Shown: positions 44,070 through 53,817 of the stretch, one piece after another
How positions within the stretch are numbered: the stretch's first letter is position 1
Layout of the letters: the number at the start of each line of letters is the position of its first letter
Assembly: GCA_020161405.1 (NCBI GenBank)
Contig: JAIUOD010000002.1
Location: 372,001-436,000, forward strand
Length of the DNA: 64,000 bases
Reading direction: 5' to 3'
Source: Pseudomonadota bacterium
GTDB taxonomy: Bacteria > Pseudomonadota > Alphaproteobacteria > Caulobacterales > Aquidulcibacteraceae
Translations under genes and position numbers: made by a program
The notes under the pieces: generated by a model
Databases searched by the model: none
The model's input: only the letters and a program-made list of their open reading frames with translations
Told to the model about the DNA's origin: nothing

Positions 44070-44384
44070 TTAATCATTGCGTTGTTTGTGGATTTGGCGG
44101 CTTGAGTGGTCTTGCATATTATCAAGACGGGCACGCTCTTTTAAGCTTAGGCCACCATCATCAGCACGCATTCTTTTTTCAGTTTTCGCGATTTGAATTT
44201 GTTGTTTTTCAAGTTTAACAGCTTCTTTATTGCTTAAGTCACCGCTTTTTAGGCCTTGCGCGATACGTTCTTGCTGATTTTTTTGACGCTCATTAATGCC
44301 GCGATAATCTTTTGCATTTGCGCCAACAACGCCAACAGAAAGTGCCAAAGTGATTGCTGCGACTGTATTAATAATTTTAGACAT
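44070..44384 (-). CDS. Small periplasmic protein, charged helical repeats
   Basis: This 104-residue protein has a signal peptide (MSKIINTVAAITLALSVGVVGANA) and a mature part of about 80 residues with two related segments: RIAQGLKSGDLSNKEAVKLEKQQ and DGGLSLKERARLDNMQ, each like the widespread QxRIxxGxxSGxLTxxEAxxL pattern of unknown small periplasmic proteins. No enzyme motif. The ATG giving the signal peptide is chosen over one 34 codons upstream. It has its own terminator. Confidence 0.75.
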   Translation of the reverse strand: MSKIINTVAAITLALSVGVVGANAKDYRGINERQKNQQERIAQGLKSGDLSNKEAVKLEKQQIQIAKTEKRMRADDGGLSLKERARLDNMQDHSSRQIHKQRND

Positions 44385-44557
44385 TTCATTCTCCAGTTTG
44401 AGTTTTGTTGATGCCCACCCGATATATCCAACTATTGAAATTAAAATTTCCGTCGCAAAAACAAAAAATAAATTCACCTTACGCATTTTTCACTTTATAA
44501 CGACGGAAAACAAACTTATTATCGTTAAAGGATAATATGATATAAGGCCTCCTCTAA

Positions 44558-46795
44558 ATGAATATAAATAATAAAAAGTGCTTTGCCCGTTTTGGTGTTT
44601 CATCATTGGCAATATTAACTATGATTTCTATGGCTTCACCAAGTTTTGCACAAAATGCAGATAGTAAGGAACAAGAAGTAAAGCCAGCGCAAACAAATGG
44701 TAAAGCTGATGTGGTTGTAACTGGCAAAAAACCAACCAATAAAATTGACCGCCAAACTTATGATTTAACCAATGATATTGCTGCACAAACGGGAAGTGCG
44801 GCTGATGCTTTAAACAAAGTTCCTTCGGTTACTGTTGATACAGATGGCAATGTTGCATTGCGTGGCAATACGAATGTTCAGGTTCTTATTAATGGCAAAC
44901 AAAATGCGATGATGAAAGGTGATAATCGCGGCGCCGCAATTCTTTCAATGTCAGGTGGTGATATTGAATCGGTTGAAGTTATGAATAATCCGGGTGCAGC
45001 TTTTTCATCAGAAGGTTCTGCTGGTATTATTAATTTAGTTATGAAAAAGAACCGCCGCCCTGGGAAGTTTTTGACTTTAACATCAACTGCAGGTGAAAAT
45101 GGTCGCTTTAATTTTTCTTCTACGGGTTCATATACAAGTGGCAAGTTAAGCCTGACAGGTGGGCTTTCATATCGCAAAGATAGCAGGCTTGTGGAAAGCA
45201 ATTCGATAGCTACTTATAAAACCCCAAGAAGCTCTGGTATTCAAAATACATTGCAATCTGGCGAAATACTTGGCCGCCGTGAATCTTGGCAAGGTAATAT
45301 TGGCCTTGATTATAATTTTACCGACAATGATACTATCGGGACGCAAATAAGCTATTTGTGGCAAGAGTCTATGCCATTGGCAAAGCGTGAATATGAAGGC
45401 TTTAATTCTTCAAATTCGCTAATTAGTAATTATGATCTACTTACCGATAGAGATGATATCGTTAAATCTAAAAGTGCATCATTAAATTGGGAACATAAAT
45501 TCAAAACCGCAAGTCGTACATTAAAGGCGGATTTGCGCTATTCGAATGATGATTCAGATTCAAAATATATTGATAAATTCGCTTTTACTTTACCGACAAC
45601 TCGAAATTATATTGGCCAAATAAACCAAAAAGCAAATCGTGAAAATTACACATTTAGCCTTGATTACACCACGCCCGTTGGTGAAGACACGTTAACAAGC
45701 GGTTGGCAAACCAGTATTGATGACGCTAAAATCGATAATAATGGTGTTAAAATTGAAAATGGCATAACTACACCTGATAATAGTAAAATAAATAAATTTG
45801 ATTATAATCAATTGGTTAACGCTACTTTTTTCACGTATCAAAAGCAATTAAATCCAAAATGGGGCGCGCAGGCTGGTATTCGTATTGAAGACACTGAAGT
45901 TAATACAAACAACCCAATTTCTGGAATCTATAGTTCAACTCATTATACGAATGTAAACCCATCTGCATTTGCGACATATTTCTTGACTGAAAAATCAAAA
46001 TTACGTTTTAGCTATTCAAGAAGGCTTCAAAGACCACGTGCAAATGATTTAAACCCAACCCCACAATATTTAGGTGCTGAAAGCGTTAGAATTGGTAATC
46101 CTGACTTACGCCCTATGACAACTGATGCATTTGAAATTGGCTATGAATGGGCAAAGGGGCAAGAATCTTTAACTATGCGTGGTTTTTATCGTTTAAATGA
46201 TGATATTATAACGACATATTCTAATATTTTAACCGGTAATATTATCCAAACTCAAAGCATAAATGCAGGACAAAGCCAATCGGGTGGCGTTGAAATAAAT
46301 GCATCAAAAAAATTCTTTGATAAATTGACGGTTTCGGTAAATTCAACAATTTCCTATACGCAATTAGATGCGCTTTACGGAAGTAAAGATAAAATTGGCG
46401 GCACTTCTATTGGTGGTCGTATGATGATTAATTATGATGTAACGCCAAAAGACAAAATACAATTCATGATGGGCGCACGCGGCAAAGAATATACACCGCA
46501 AGGTTATACAACAGCCCAAAACATGAGTATGATGTCTTATAGCCACCAAATTAATCCCGCGATTTATTTTGTTGCCAATATGACCAACCCATTTGATTTA
46601 GAAAAAGTCAAAACAGTGGTTGAAACTGATACTTTAAAATCATTTTCTTATCGCAACACAGAACCACGCGTATTCTATGTTGGTTTCAGAATGATGATTG
46701 GTGCAAAGCCTAAAAACCTAAAAACTGATCCTAATATGCCGCCAATGATGCCACAAGGACGCCCTATGGGTGCTGGCCCTGGACCTATGATGTAA
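44558..46795 (+). CDS. TonB-dependent outer-membrane receptor (outer membrane beta-barrel family)
   Basis: This 745-residue receptor has a signal peptide (about 1-31, ending SFAQ), then a plug domain (DVVVTGKKPTNKIDRQTYDL, VPSVTVDTDGNVALRGN, VLINGKQNAMM, and PGAAFSSEGSAGIINLVMKKN), then a barrel of repeated aromatic strands, including RLRFSYSRRL-type text at residues 480-495 (KLRFSYSRRLQRP). The plug resembles the receptors that lack a carboxypeptidase-like extension. The last barrel strand (RVFYVGFRMMIGA) is followed by a Pro/Met/Gly-rich tail instead of ending at the strand. Substrate unknown. Confidence 0.85.
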   Translation: MNINNKKCFARFGVSSLAILTMISMASPSFAQNADSKEQEVKPAQTNGKADVVVTGKKPTNKIDRQTYDLTNDIAAQTGSAADALNKVPSVTVDTDGNVALRGNTNVQVLINGKQNAMMKGDNRGAAILSMSGGDIESVEVMNNPGAAFSSEGSAGIINLVMKKNRRPGKFLTLTSTAGENGRFNFSSTGSYTSGKLSLTGGLSYRKDSRLVESNSIATYKTPRSSGIQNTLQSGEILGRRESWQGNIGLDYNFTDNDTIGTQISYLWQESMPLAKREYEGFNSSNSLISNYDLLTDRDDIVKSKSASLNWEHKFKTASRTLKADLRYSNDDSDSKYIDKFAFTLPTTRNYIGQINQKANRENYTFSLDYTTPVGEDTLTSGWQTSIDDAKIDNNGVKIENGITTPDNSKINKFDYNQLVNATFFTYQKQLNPKWGAQAGIRIEDTEVNTNNPISGIYSSTHYTNVNPSAFATYFLTEKSKLRFSYSRRLQRPRANDLNPTPQYLGAESVRIGNPDLRPMTTDAFEIGYEWAKGQESLTMRGFYRLNDDIITTYSNILTGNIIQTQSINAGQSQSGGVEINASKKFFDKLTVSVNSTISYTQLDALYGSKDKIGGTSIGGRMMINYDVTPKDKIQFMMGARGKEYTPQGYTTAQNMSMMSYSHQINPAIYFVANMTNPFDLEKVKTVVETDTLKSFSYRNTEPRVFYVGFRMMIGAKPKNLKTDPNMPPMMPQGRPMGAGPGPMM

Positions 46796-47572
46796 TTATT
46801 TTTTCGTTCCGTATAAATCGACCCCAAAATTTGGATCTTCTGAATTTTGGGCGATTGCGGCTTCTATATTTTCAATATGTTTTTTGACGCTTTTGGGGTC
46901 AAAATTCTTTTTTGAATTTGCAAGCGGGACTGATTTTTTGATTTCATCAAGGCGTTTTTGTGCATCTTCAAATTGCCCAAGCTCTCTTTGGGCATTGGCG
47001 GCATAAATTTTAAAATTAACGCGTGAATATTTATCAAAACTATTTGAGTTTTTATCTATATATTGAACAAATTCCTTTAAAATGTTCACAGTTCGCAAAT
47101 CTTCATAGTCAATATTTTTGGTTGAAACTGAAAGCTCCCATGTGGCTTTAAGTAATGCATCTGCTGCATCTAATTTCGAATATCCGCCTTTTTCTAGCTG
47201 TAAAAAAAGCAAATAATGTTGTGGATATTTTTGCGGTTCATTATTTCGCGCTTCGATAAATTCTTTGCTTTCAATGATGTTTTTTAGTTTTACTAATTCC
47301 TTTGGGCTATAATTATCTTTAAAATCAATAAAGCCATTTTTAGGACATTGTTTTAATTTAATAGGGAAGCCAATCATCCCAATTGGCTTGCCGTCAAGGC
47401 GTATATCCCATGTTGTCGTTGATAATAGTTTTGAATATTGAAATTCTTCACCACCTATTGGGCATTTAAAAGTTTTTGGTGCAGAAATATAAGTTGCATT
47501 GGCTGGCGCCGCAAAAGGCAAAGCAAATTGAAGCACAAATAGCCCAAGCATATATTTATTTTTTTTTTTCAT
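46796..47572 (-). CDS. Exported hypothetical protein with CPIGG motif
   Basis: This 258-residue protein has a signal peptide (MKKKNKYMLGLFVLQFALPF, then AAPANA). The mature N-terminus carries TFKCPIGGEEFQY and KQCPKNGFIDFKD, two Cys-Pro sites that could bind a metal or form a disulfide. The second half is helical with TPR-like character (FKIYAANAQRELGQFEDAQKRLDEI). No function is known. It ends back to back with the TonB receptor, with no bases between the stop codons. ATG at 47572 is preferred over 47584. Confidence 0.68.
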   Translation of the reverse strand: MKKKNKYMLGLFVLQFALPFAAPANATYISAPKTFKCPIGGEEFQYSKLLSTTTWDIRLDGKPIGMIGFPIKLKQCPKNGFIDFKDNYSPKELVKLKNIIESKEFIEARNNEPQKYPQHYLLFLQLEKGGYSKLDAADALLKATWELSVSTKNIDYEDLRTVNILKEFVQYIDKNSNSFDKYSRVNFKIYAANAQRELGQFEDAQKRLDEIKKSVPLANSKKNFDPKSVKKHIENIEAAIAQNSEDPNFGVDLYGTKK

Positions 47573-47666
47573 TATAGCCTCCATTCATATTACATGCTTT
47601 ATGACTTTGTCTAAAATCAGGCAGAAATAAGACCATAAGAAAAATTTTATATAATAAATATAGGTT

Positions 47667-49478
47667 TTATGTGAATATACGATATTTCTGTGAATTTTGC
47701 CCTGCATCGGCAAAAGTTTTGAAAATTGCGCTTTGGTCAATATTATCAACTTTAACGCCAATTTTTACTTTGAAAGAAACATCCATATCAATAATATCAA
47801 TACTTCCTTGGTAGTTTGCTGATTTAAATTCTTTTAACCATGGGTTTTCGCTGTCTTCCAATGCCATAATATAAGGCCCCCAAGACATATATTGTTCTTT
47901 TCCTGTTTCTGTTTCAATTACAGGCTCAAAAGAAAATGGGATTTTTATATGGGAATTATCGGCAAATTTTTGTGGCTCTATTATAACCCAGCCATCAATG
48001 ATTTTTGCACCTTTTATGGTCATATTTTTTGACCAATTTGGAATTCTAATTTTAAATCCAAACTCGGCGCCATTGATATTTGTAATATATATTTTTGAAG
48101 ATCCATATTTCGGGAAGGAGCTTAATTGTTCAATTTCAATATTCTTGCCGCCAATATTGAATTTTGCTTTTGACGCTTCAAATGAATTTACAATAATATA
48201 GTATGCGCCATTTTGTGATTGTAATAAATATGAACATATTGGTGCCATTGCGATGCCGCGTGGCCCACTTGAATGGCAGCAAGTAATGTTTTTATCGAAT
48301 TTTTTTACCCCATTCAAAGGTGTGAAATAACACCAATCATTCCCATTTAAACTTTGTGCCGCACTTAAATGATTATAAATGGTTTTTTCGATTTGTTCCC
48401 CATATTTTGCCTCTGCTTTAAGTTCAAAAAGCGCCATATTTAGTGATAGCCATGTGACCGTTACGCAGGTTTCACCAACATTATTTTCTTGTTCACGTGG
48501 CAGAATGTGATCATCTTGGAAATGCTCATCACTTGATGTTGTTCCAGTAATATAAAGGCGGTTTTTAACAATATCATTCCATGCAATATCAACAATTTGG
48601 ATTATGTCGTCACGTCCTGTCACTTTTGCATATTCAACCAATCCAACAAGGTTTGAAATCATTTCATAAGATTTTGCATTGGCGGTTTTATATACACTTG
48701 AAGTTGTTTTTAGGCTTTCAAGTATTTTAGAACCATTATCCGCACTCATCGCGCTAACAATATAAGTTGCAAAATCAAGATATTTTTGTTCGCCAGTGAA
48801 ACGGTAAAGCGTCACAATTGGTTCCAAAACACTTGTGGCGGCCATGCCCATATGTGTGCCCGCTTCATTTATACTTTTTTGGGCAGGGAAGGTGGCAATT
48901 AATAAATCTGCGGCCTTCTTGCTTGCCAGAAGCGCATTTTTATCGCCATAAAATTTATAATAGGTCAAAAGGCCAATCATGCAATATTTATGTGACCAAA
49001 CATCCCAATCGGCATCTTGATAAAGGCCAAAGCGTTTTTCTTTAACATAAGTTCCAAGGTAGCCGTCTTTTTCCTGCGCCGCGATTAATGCAACTACAGT
49101 TGATTTGAGTTTGGCAATTAGTTTTTCATCATTATTATTGGCGCTTGTTAAGGTTGACGCATATATCCATTTCCCCACATGCTCACCTATCCAAGGATGA
49201 ACACCTGGTTTAGCTTTAAAACCCGCCAATAATTCGTTTGTATCAATATTCAAAAGGCGATTTTGTGCACTAAGGTTAAAACGATTTCCAAGCCAGCCAG
49301 ACATTTCAATTTCAAAAGGTGCAACAAATTGTGCCTTATTTTCTATTTTTTGCTTTATCAAATAAGGCGTTAGTTTATTAAGTTTTGTGGTAGCAGCAGT
49401 CGCAATTTTAGGAATTAAACTTGCAATAGCAGCACCGGCTAATAGATTGCGCCTATTGATTTGTAATGAATTTTCCAT
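47667..49478 (-). CDS. GH127-type glycoside hydrolase (beta-L-arabinofuranosidase-like)
   Basis: This 603-residue protein has an N-terminal Tat-like signal (NRRNLLAGAAIASLIPKIATA). The catalytic (alpha/alpha)6 barrel carries GETCVTVTWL (about residue 336) and ITCCHSSGPRG (about 401), matching the Glu-x-Cys and Cys-Cys ligands and cysteine nucleophile of HypBA1-type GH127 enzymes. A C-terminal beta-sandwich follows. Substrate could be beta-L-arabinofuranose or another furanoside; the nearby TonB receptor may be functionally linked. ATG at 49478 is chosen from the signal peptide. Confidence 0.85.
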   Translation of the reverse strand: MENSLQINRRNLLAGAAIASLIPKIATAATTKLNKLTPYLIKQKIENKAQFVAPFEIEMSGWLGNRFNLSAQNRLLNIDTNELLAGFKAKPGVHPWIGEHVGKWIYASTLTSANNNDEKLIAKLKSTVVALIAAQEKDGYLGTYVKEKRFGLYQDADWDVWSHKYCMIGLLTYYKFYGDKNALLASKKAADLLIATFPAQKSINEAGTHMGMAATSVLEPIVTLYRFTGEQKYLDFATYIVSAMSADNGSKILESLKTTSSVYKTANAKSYEMISNLVGLVEYAKVTGRDDIIQIVDIAWNDIVKNRLYITGTTSSDEHFQDDHILPREQENNVGETCVTVTWLSLNMALFELKAEAKYGEQIEKTIYNHLSAAQSLNGNDWCYFTPLNGVKKFDKNITCCHSSGPRGIAMAPICSYLLQSQNGAYYIIVNSFEASKAKFNIGGKNIEIEQLSSFPKYGSSKIYITNINGAEFGFKIRIPNWSKNMTIKGAKIIDGWVIIEPQKFADNSHIKIPFSFEPVIETETGKEQYMSWGPYIMALEDSENPWLKEFKSANYQGSIDIIDMDVSFKVKIGVKVDNIDQSAIFKTFADAGQNSQKYRIFT

Positions 49479-49640
49479 GACCTTGAACCTTACTTTTTTG
49501 TAATGAATTGCATGGAATGTGAGGTTTGGCAAATCACAAGATTTTACGTATTGAAAAAATAAAATGAACAAAGGGGCTTGGAAAATTTTAGATAGTCATT
49601 AGTGTCGATTTTTGAGACTTAAAAAATAATAGGGGCAATT

Positions 49641-50885
49641 ATGAATAAGAATTTTGCGGGTTTAATTATCGGGGCAATGGTGCTTGGTATCGCTATTGGC
49701 CTTGGCCTTAATTACACACAAGATGCTGCATTGATTAAACAATGGGCGGACATTTTCGGTCTTTTGCCTAAAGTTTTCATAATGCTTATAAAAATGATTA
49801 TCGCCCCATTGGTTTTATTCACTTTAATTGCAGGCATTGGCCATATGGAAGATGCCGCCGAAGTTGGGCGGGTTGGCATTAAAGCACTCGCATGGTTTAT
49901 TGCTGCTTCTGTGATTTCGCTTACTCTTGGCATGGTAATTGTTGATTGGCTAAAACCTGGCGTTGGTATGAATTTGCAACTAGCTGCAGGCGAAGTTGCA
50001 AAAGTTCCTTCAACTGATGGTTTCACATTTGAAAAATTCATCGAACATGTGATTCCAACCTCAATCATCAAAGCAATGGCGGAAAATGAGATTTTACAAA
50101 TCGTAATTTTTGCGGTTTTCGTAGGTACAGCAATCGCTGCTCTTGATAATAAATCACCAAAAATTATGGAACTTGCCGAAGAAGCCGCAAGCATTATGCT
50201 TAAAGTTACTGAAATCGTTATGAAATTTGCCCCGTTTGCAATTTTTGGTTCTTTGGCAAAAGTTGTTGCGATGCAAGGTCCGGATATTCTTAAAAGATAT
50301 GCGATTTTCATGGGCGAATTTTATGGTGCACTTGTTTTGCTTTGGGGTATCTTATTATTTGCGGGCTTTGTATTTTTGGGTCGCGAAATGGTTGGAAAAC
50401 TTATCAAAGTTATTACTGAACCTTTGCTTTTGGCATTTTCAACCGCATCATCGGAAGCTGCATATCCAAAACTATTAGCAGGCCTTCCAACAATTGGGGT
50501 TTCGCGTAAAATTACTTCTTTTGTTTTGCCGCTTGGTTATTCTTTCAATCTTGACGGTTCGATGATGTATTGCACATTCGCAACCCTTTTCATTGCGCAG
50601 GCACATGGTGTTGAGTTTTCAATGGCGCAAAAAATCATGATGCTATTTTTGCTTTTGATAACTTCAAAAGGTATCGCAGGTGTGCCACGTGCAAGCCTTG
50701 TTGTTATTATGGCAACTTTGGCATATTTCGGCCTTCCAACTGAATGGATTATTGTTGTCCTTGGTGTTGACCAATTATTAGACATGGGCCGCAGCGCCAC
50801 AAATGTTGTCGGCAATAGCGTTGCCGCCGCAGTAATCGCCAAATTTGAAGGACAGTTGGAGGAACAACCAATCAAAAATACTTAA
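49641..50885 (+). CDS. Dicarboxylate/amino acid:cation symporter (DAACS family)
   Basis: This 414-residue GltP/DctA-type symporter has eight membrane helices and two re-entrant hairpins. Diagnostic motifs are FIMLIKMIIAPLVLFTLIAGI, the Ser-rich hairpin LAFSTASSEAAYPKLLAG, GYSFNLDGSMMY and DMGRSATNVVGNSVAAAVIAK. It takes up glutamate, aspartate or C4-dicarboxylates with Na+ or H+. AGGGGC precedes the ATG. The following gene starts 21 bases later. Confidence 0.92.
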   Translation: MNKNFAGLIIGAMVLGIAIGLGLNYTQDAALIKQWADIFGLLPKVFIMLIKMIIAPLVLFTLIAGIGHMEDAAEVGRVGIKALAWFIAASVISLTLGMVIVDWLKPGVGMNLQLAAGEVAKVPSTDGFTFEKFIEHVIPTSIIKAMAENEILQIVIFAVFVGTAIAALDNKSPKIMELAEEAASIMLKVTEIVMKFAPFAIFGSLAKVVAMQGPDILKRYAIFMGEFYGALVLLWGILLFAGFVFLGREMVGKLIKVITEPLLLAFSTASSEAAYPKLLAGLPTIGVSRKITSFVLPLGYSFNLDGSMMYCTFATLFIAQAHGVEFSMAQKIMMLFLLLITSKGIAGVPRASLVVIMATLAYFGLPTEWIIVVLGVDQLLDMGRSATNVVGNSVAAAVIAKFEGQLEEQPIKNT

Positions 50886-50905
50886 GACGGTATTTTCGGT
50901 TTAAT

Positions 50906-52534
50906 ATGCCAAATAACCCAACGCGTTTAATACTTCTTGATATTGCGACCAAGGCAATTCCAAAATTCTTTGCGATTTTAATGTTTTGCCTTGGTATGTG
51001 GTTTTTATATTCATTGCATAGACCAATGAACCCACCCGATATAAAAATTATTCGTGATATTTTGCCGCTTTCTTTAGTTGAGGCTTCGCATATTGGGGAA
51101 ATTATCGTTGCAACATTAATGCTTTTGCTCGCGCGTGGCCTATGGGAGCGTATTGATGCCGCTTATTATATCGCCTTATCTTTATTCATTGTTGGCGGTA
51201 TTTTGGCAATTGCACGTTCGCTTGATGTGTTTGCGGCGGGCATTTTATTTGCATGCGCACTTTTGATTTTACCTTGCAAAACGGCCTTTGTTCGCAAATC
51301 AAAATTGATGGAATTAAGTTTTTCCCCAATTTGGATTTTTATAACTTTGGCTGCAATTGGCGCCGCGATTTGGGCAAGTTCTTATGCCTATGTTCGCATT
51401 CCACTTACCAAAGAGATTTTAGAACGTTTTGCCTATGATGATGATACGCCGCGCTTTGTTCGTGGCCTTCCTGCGGTTGCTGTGACAATGATTGCTATAG
51501 GCCTTTGGCGGATGCTGGGTATTGCACGCGCACGCCCCGATTTGCCAGATGATGAAGAAATGCAAAAGCTTTCAAGCCTTGTGCAACATGCCGATGATGG
51601 TCAAAATTGGTTGGCATTAATGGGTGACAAATATATTTTTTGGCACCCAAATGAAAAGGCGTTTTTGGCATATGGGGTTTCGGGGCGCAATTATATTGTA
51701 ATGGGCGAACCATTTGGGAATGAAAAAGAAATAGAAGAAACCTGCCTTAATTTCAAAGAATTTGTCGGGATAAATCGCGGCAAATTAGGGTTTTATAGCG
51801 TTTCAGTTTCCAAACTTCCTTTAATGATTGATCTTGGTCTTTCGCTTTTTAAAATTGGTGAAGAAGCCATGGTGGATTTAAGTGAATTCACATTGGCAGG
51901 CAAAAAGAATTATGGTTTTCGCGCCACTTTAAAAAAATATGATGAAATGGGCGCGAAATTTTGCGTGCTTTCAAAAGAAGAAGCGCAATTGAATATTCAA
52001 AAATTGCGCCAAATTTCAAATCAATGGCTTGCCAATAAGGGCACAAAAGAACGTGGATTTTCACTTGGCAGTTTTGATAGTGAATATATTCAAAAATTTC
52101 CGATAGCGGTGGTTAAATTAAATGGTGATATTTTTGCCTTTGCCAATCTTTTAAGTTCGGACAATCCCAAAACTTTGGGCATTGATTTGATGCGATATGG
52201 CGAAAATGCGCCGCCGCAATGTATGGAATATCTTTTCTTAAAGCTGATTGAATATGCAAAATGCGAGGGGTATGAATATTTCTCCCTTGGGCTTGCGCCA
52301 TTATCTGGGCTTGAACCAACAAAGATTGCGCCTGCTTGGGCAAAAATTGGCAATTTGATTTATCATTTGGGCGCCGAATTTTATAATTTTCAAGGTCTTA
52401 GAGCCTATAAGCAAAAATTTCACCCGCAATGGTCGCCGCGCTATGTTGCAATTGAAGGACGTGATACAAGCCTTTTAAGTGCTTTATTGGCGGTGGTGAA
52501 TTTGGGATCTAAGGGTAAAAATAATGAAGTTTGA
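50906..52534 (+). CDS. MprF-like phosphatidylglycerol aminoacyltransferase-domain protein
   Basis: This 542-residue protein has about six membrane helices (residues 20-220) followed by a soluble DUF2156/lysyl-phosphatidylglycerol synthase domain. Motifs are FLAYGVSGRNYIVMGEPFG, LIDLGLSLFKIGEEAMVDL, LKKYDEMGAKFCVL, SLGLAPLSGLEP and YNFQGLRAYKQKFHPQWSPRY. Full MprF has about 14 helices in a flippase unit; here only about six remain, so it may be a synthase-type short version. It would modify membrane lipid headgroups with lysine, alanine or another residue. Confidence 0.85.
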   Translation: MPNNPTRLILLDIATKAIPKFFAILMFCLGMWFLYSLHRPMNPPDIKIIRDILPLSLVEASHIGEIIVATLMLLLARGLWERIDAAYYIALSLFIVGGILAIARSLDVFAAGILFACALLILPCKTAFVRKSKLMELSFSPIWIFITLAAIGAAIWASSYAYVRIPLTKEILERFAYDDDTPRFVRGLPAVAVTMIAIGLWRMLGIARARPDLPDDEEMQKLSSLVQHADDGQNWLALMGDKYIFWHPNEKAFLAYGVSGRNYIVMGEPFGNEKEIEETCLNFKEFVGINRGKLGFYSVSVSKLPLMIDLGLSLFKIGEEAMVDLSEFTLAGKKNYGFRATLKKYDEMGAKFCVLSKEEAQLNIQKLRQISNQWLANKGTKERGFSLGSFDSEYIQKFPIAVVKLNGDIFAFANLLSSDNPKTLGIDLMRYGENAPPQCMEYLFLKLIEYAKCEGYEYFSLGLAPLSGLEPTKIAPAWAKIGNLIYHLGAEFYNFQGLRAYKQKFHPQWSPRYVAIEGRDTSLLSALLAVVNLGSKGKNNEV

Positions 52535-52988
52535 CTTTTTAAAACATAAGATTCCACCCCCAGTAATCTTACTTATTGCAGGGCTTGCAATATGGCTTTT
52601 AAGGAATATCGCGCCTTTACCTTTTGCGTATTCGGTGCGGGCGATTTTGGGCGCTTTATTCATTATTTTTGGGTTTGGCCTTGATTTATCTGGGCTTTTG
52701 GAATTTCGAAAATTTCAAACCACAATGAACCCACTAAAACCCGAAAACGCAAGTAAGATTGTTCAAACTGGCATTTATTCAAAAACCCGCAACCCAATGT
52801 ATTTGGGTATGGTTTTTATTCTAATTGGCTGGTCAATAATTACCAAAGCATCATTTGGAATTTTAATAATCCCTATTTTCATAAAATATATCGAAACCTT
52901 TCAAATAAAACCCGAAGAAGAAATTTTATCTTCCCAATTCGGGACTGAATATGATAATTATCTTTCAAAGACTTCGCGCTGGATCTAG
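52524..52988 (+). CDS. Isoprenylcysteine carboxyl methyltransferase-family protein
   Basis: This 154-residue membrane methyltransferase has four hydrophobic helices and the ICMT/PEMT C-terminal motif QTGIYSKTRNPMYLGMVF, then RI-type tail EEEILSSQFGTEYDNY. Family members methylate lipids, prenylcysteine analogues or other membrane-embedded groups using SAM. Substrate is unknown. It overlaps the MprF-like gene by 11 bases, so the two are probably translationally coupled and may both work on lipids. Confidence 0.85.
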   Translation: MKFDFLKHKIPPPVILLIAGLAIWLLRNIAPLPFAYSVRAILGALFIIFGFGLDLSGLLEFRKFQTTMNPLKPENASKIVQTGIYSKTRNPMYLGMVFILIGWSIITKASFGILIIPIFIKYIETFQIKPEEEILSSQFGTEYDNYLSKTSRWI

Positions 52989-52997
52989 GGGGCAAAT

Positions 52998-53495
52998 ATG
53001 ACAAATTTAACCGGTGGCTGTGATTGTAAAAAAATACGCTACGAACTTTTAAATCGCCCAATGTTTGTTAATTGTTGCAATTGTACATGGTGCCAACGCG
53101 AAACAGGTTCGGCCTTTGTTATTAATGGCGTTATTGAAAGCGATAATATCAAACATCATGGTCAAATCCCTGAAACTAAAATTATCCCATCAAATAGTGG
53201 GAAGGGGCAGACACTTCATTTTTGCCCCGATTGCAAAGTAAATCTCTATTCAAACTATAATGGTGCAAGCCCATTTTTTAGCTTTGTTCGCATCGGCACA
53301 TTGGACAATCCCGATGAATGCCCGCCAAATGCAATAATATTTACAAGCACCAAACAAAAATGGGTCTGCTACCCCGATAATATCCCCCAATTCGAAGAAT
53401 ATTACGACATGAAAGCCCTATATCCCGCCGAAAGCTGGGCAAGAAGGGCGGCATTAAAGCCAAAGATTGATGAATGGAAAGCGGGATTGGGGTAA
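52998..53495 (+). CDS. GFA-family protein (glutathione-dependent formaldehyde-activating fold)
   Basis: This 165-residue Zn-binding protein has the GFA pattern TGGCDCKKIRYEL, NCCNCTWCQRETGSAF and LHFCPDCKVNLYS, with cysteines in CxC, CxxC and CxxC arrangement. The family includes carbon-sulfur lyases such as centromere protein V-like and glutathione-S-hydroxymethyl formation enzymes; most members have no known substrate. It lies nine bases after the methyltransferase gene. A small hairpin (GGGTAA/TTACCC, 53490-53507) overlaps its stop. Confidence 0.87.
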   Translation: MTNLTGGCDCKKIRYELLNRPMFVNCCNCTWCQRETGSAFVINGVIESDNIKHHGQIPETKIIPSNSGKGQTLHFCPDCKVNLYSNYNGASPFFSFVRIGTLDNPDECPPNAIIFTSTKQKWVCYPDNIPQFEEYYDMKALYPAESWARRAALKPKIDEWKAGLG

Positions 53496-53817
53496 TATCT
53501 TTTACCCTAATTCATGATAATTTTGAAACTTTTGATAGCATAATAATCATGCCAAATTTCTGCTTTTTGTTTTGCTAACTTATTGATTTTTAATCATTTA
53601 AAACAAATTCTATTTTCCCTCCCTAATCTCAAAGCCCTTTAATTATATTAAAAATGCTATCATTTGCTATCAAATGTGAAGAATAATAATTAAGATAACC
53701 CAGAACTAGCGCAGTTTAGCGTTACACTGAAACTTCAAACTATTTTGCCTTGATTTTCTAATGTTTGAATTTGATGATTATAATACTAGATAAAGCATAG
53801 TGGATAATGAACACTTT
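53496..53817. other. Gene-free AT-rich spacer
   Basis: About 320 bases between the GFA gene and the left inverted repeat hold no open frame with a ribosome binding site and no RNA gene that I recognise. GCTATCA occurs twice 12 bases apart (about 53650-53670), without further structure. Confidence 0.55.

Noticed and set aside
49712-50311. 199-codon minus-strand frame opposite the dicarboxylate symporter
   Set aside because: Antisense shadow of a strongly conserved transporter, with unusual Ser/Thr/Ala composition from the complement.
53650-53670. Direct repeat of GCTATCA as a possible att core
   Set aside because: Seven bases only, no integrase or tRNA nearby.
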